Shown here piece after piece: positions 62,301 to 64,000 of a stretch of DNA of 64,000 nucleotides. Source of the DNA: Takifugu bimaculatus (lineage: Eukaryota; Chordata; Actinopteri; Tetraodontiformes; Tetraodontidae); the NCBI GenBank assembly GCA_004026145.2, contig CP034975.1, positions 8,276,686-8,340,685 on the forward strand, in the 5' to 3' direction. A program made the translations under genes and the position numbers. The notes under the pieces are model-generated. The model saw only the letters and a program-made list of their open reading frames with translations. It was not told where the DNA came from and made no database searches. Position 1 is the stretch's first letter. The number at the start of each line of letters is the position of its first letter.

Positions 62301-64000
62301 ACCTAGCTTGTGTGCAAAATGACAGTTTTGCAGTGGGAGAAGTGATTTCCTTGTGATTTGGTGTATCTGAGTCCATAGGTTTTAAAGAACACGTGTGTGG
62401 GGGGGAGAAAACTTGAGACAATGCTCCACTTCATGAGCATGCACTGTACAGGCGCCCTCCCACGCAGCCTTTGTCAAGCCGTCTCTTGAGCTGGCACTTC
62501 AGCCCATTGAGTCCCGCTGGATGCTCACCACTGTTTCCTGGGCGAAATATATGGGTGCCTCTTTAATACTGTAACATCCGTATCCATCCCTTTCAAACAT
62601 GTGCCCTCCTTAGCGTGCTGCAGCAAATACAATTTAATCCCATTTGGTAGGCAACTTAAACTCATCCAATTTCACAGATTAGAAGTTGTGGTCTTTTCTC
62701 TAAAAAGAAAAAAAAATAGCTCTATAGGCATGTTTCTTTTTCTCTAACTTTAAATCTGTTGCACATATTGCCAGCTTAATGCATAATATATTTACATAAC
62801 CTCTCTCCATTTGAATAACTGAACTATTTTTTATTAAGGTCAGGCAGTTCATTTGAATTTGACAATAAATCCCAGGCGTATATCGTTCCAAAAGCCCACA
62901 GAATGTAGAATGTATGCAATCATATACCACAATATAGCTGCAGACGCATGCTCCCATAATTAAATGGCATGCATGTGCATGCTAATGCTGCATCAGCTAT
63001 GGTATTTACTCTTAATTAGAAGTTCTTTGATTGTCTATGGAAAGAGCATTAATGACACAAGATAAGCATGAGAAGATTGGTGAGATTAACTGTTCTCAGC
63101 TTTGTTTCACCATCATTAATCACACTGTGTAACTGCGGCGATTGTTTACATGGCATTCATTTGTCTTCAGGACACATTTAAGCTAACGTGTTGCGTGATA
63201 TTCCAAATAATTGAATAAAACTTGGCGTCTGAGGTCAAGTTGGCACCAAGAAATACATGGATTTGGTTTAGGGACAATGAGCTAACTCTGAGAGTAAGAT
63301 TGGAATGTGGAGATTTATTATAGCAAGAAAAACAACATTAAGGTCGAAATCTGACAACAGAAATCGGTCCGTCCAAGGAAAAAACGAAGATGGTGGTTTG
63401 AATTTACTGACTGCATTAGCAGGCTCCTTTCAAACCCAGCATTGTGCTGTCTCATTGTCAGTGGCAAAAAGTTATTAATGGTGCAATAAGAGGAGGCAAG
63501 TCTGGGCACACAATATTCTCTTCTCTCTCAGGTTTTGTAATGACTTTTTGCAAAATGGAGAGCAGCTTTCTATTTCTCATCACAGCTTTTTTTTTTTATT
63601 ATAATAAGGGGAGGAGGTGTCGATAGATGCTTGGTTAACAGGCAAATCACCAGCTAATCACGTGTATGACTGCTGAACCAATTTACCCATTAAAAAAACT
63701 CTTTGGCATATTGCATACTGGAGCCTCGAGCTTGGTGTTACTTTTGTTCTCTATCTTGGGAGGGTTTTACTGAGCAGGTGGATGTTAGGAATCAAGGATG
63801 TTTTATAGGAGAAAAATGTACACTTGTGGCCAAAGGTGGTACTACAACCACCGTCAAAATACTGTGGAGTGGTATCTCCCCCAGCTGTTGCTAATGTTAG
63901 CAATGATGAGATGAATTTTTTTTTCTCAAACAATTTATTTTCTAGCCAATTCAGTGACCCACTTTGGCGTTCTCAAATTCTTCTCCACTTTCAGCCATCT

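Larger units (their letters stand above)
56507..64000. other. Right-hand gene-free region
   Basis: No recognised coding exon. It contains an A15 run (57034-57048), GGT/CCCAC-type simple repeats near 57768-57795 and 57951-57990, an RFX-like palindrome (57658-57671) and an L2-like LINE tail (59143-59345). An AT-rich stretch at 62700-63250 has octamer-like and homeodomain cores. It is probably intronic or intergenic regulatory DNA. Confidence 0.5.

Noticed and set aside
46992..64000. Search for EDRF1, the next human neighbour after MMP21
   Set aside because: None of the open segments resembles EDRF1; synteny appears to break or the gene lies beyond the window.
1..64000. tRNA, rRNA, CRISPR array, endogenous retrovirus or complete transposon
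   Set aside because: No cloverleaf, repeat-spacer array, long terminal repeats, reverse transcriptase or transposase frame was recognised by eye.

Overview
The window is vertebrate nuclear DNA, almost certainly from a teleost with a compact genome (a pufferfish-type genome would fit, but the species is not proven). The genes are split by GT-AG introns, many of them only about 70-150 bases. Dinucleotide microsatellites, a fold-back element and an L2-like LINE tail are also present. Five conserved genes can be read exon by exon, in an order that matches human 10q26 (ADAM12, DHX32, BCCIP, UROS, MMP21) in the same relative orientations. FANK1, which in human lies between ADAM12 and DHX32, was not found in the 0.8 kb gap.

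Layout. 1-4434: intron of ADAM12, whose first exons lie off the left edge. 4435-32397 (+): ADAM12 from the prodomain to the C-terminus, 20 exons, with alternative cytoplasmic-tail exons. 34552-38877 (+): DHX32, a DEAH-like helicase with degenerate Walker A and B motifs. 39450-41192 (-): BCCIP, tail-to-tail with DHX32 and head-to-head with UROS. 42057-43782 (+): UROS, a haem-synthesis enzyme, preceded by closely spaced NF-E2-, GATA- and CACCC-type sites that look like an erythroid promoter. 44259-46991 (+): MMP21, with a TATA box. 46992-64000: about 17 kb with no recognised gene. It holds microsatellites, an L2-like repeat, stretches resembling conserved non-coding DNA, and one unassigned candidate exon at 56379-56506.

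The genes are neighbours by conserved synteny and do not form a pathway. ADAM12 and MMP21 are secretory-pathway metalloproteases, each with a visible furin-type site and zinc motif. UROS is a cytosolic haem enzyme, and BCCIP and DHX32 are nuclear or cytoplasmic factors.

The oddest observation is a series of single-base length discrepancies between about 30 and 45 kb (one junction in DHX32, two in UROS, two frame changes in MMP21, perhaps one in the ADAM12 tail). Each looks like one extra base, several of them in short homopolymer runs. Sequence error, unusual splicing and true lesions are all possible. No RNA gene, CRISPR array or complete transposon was recognised.
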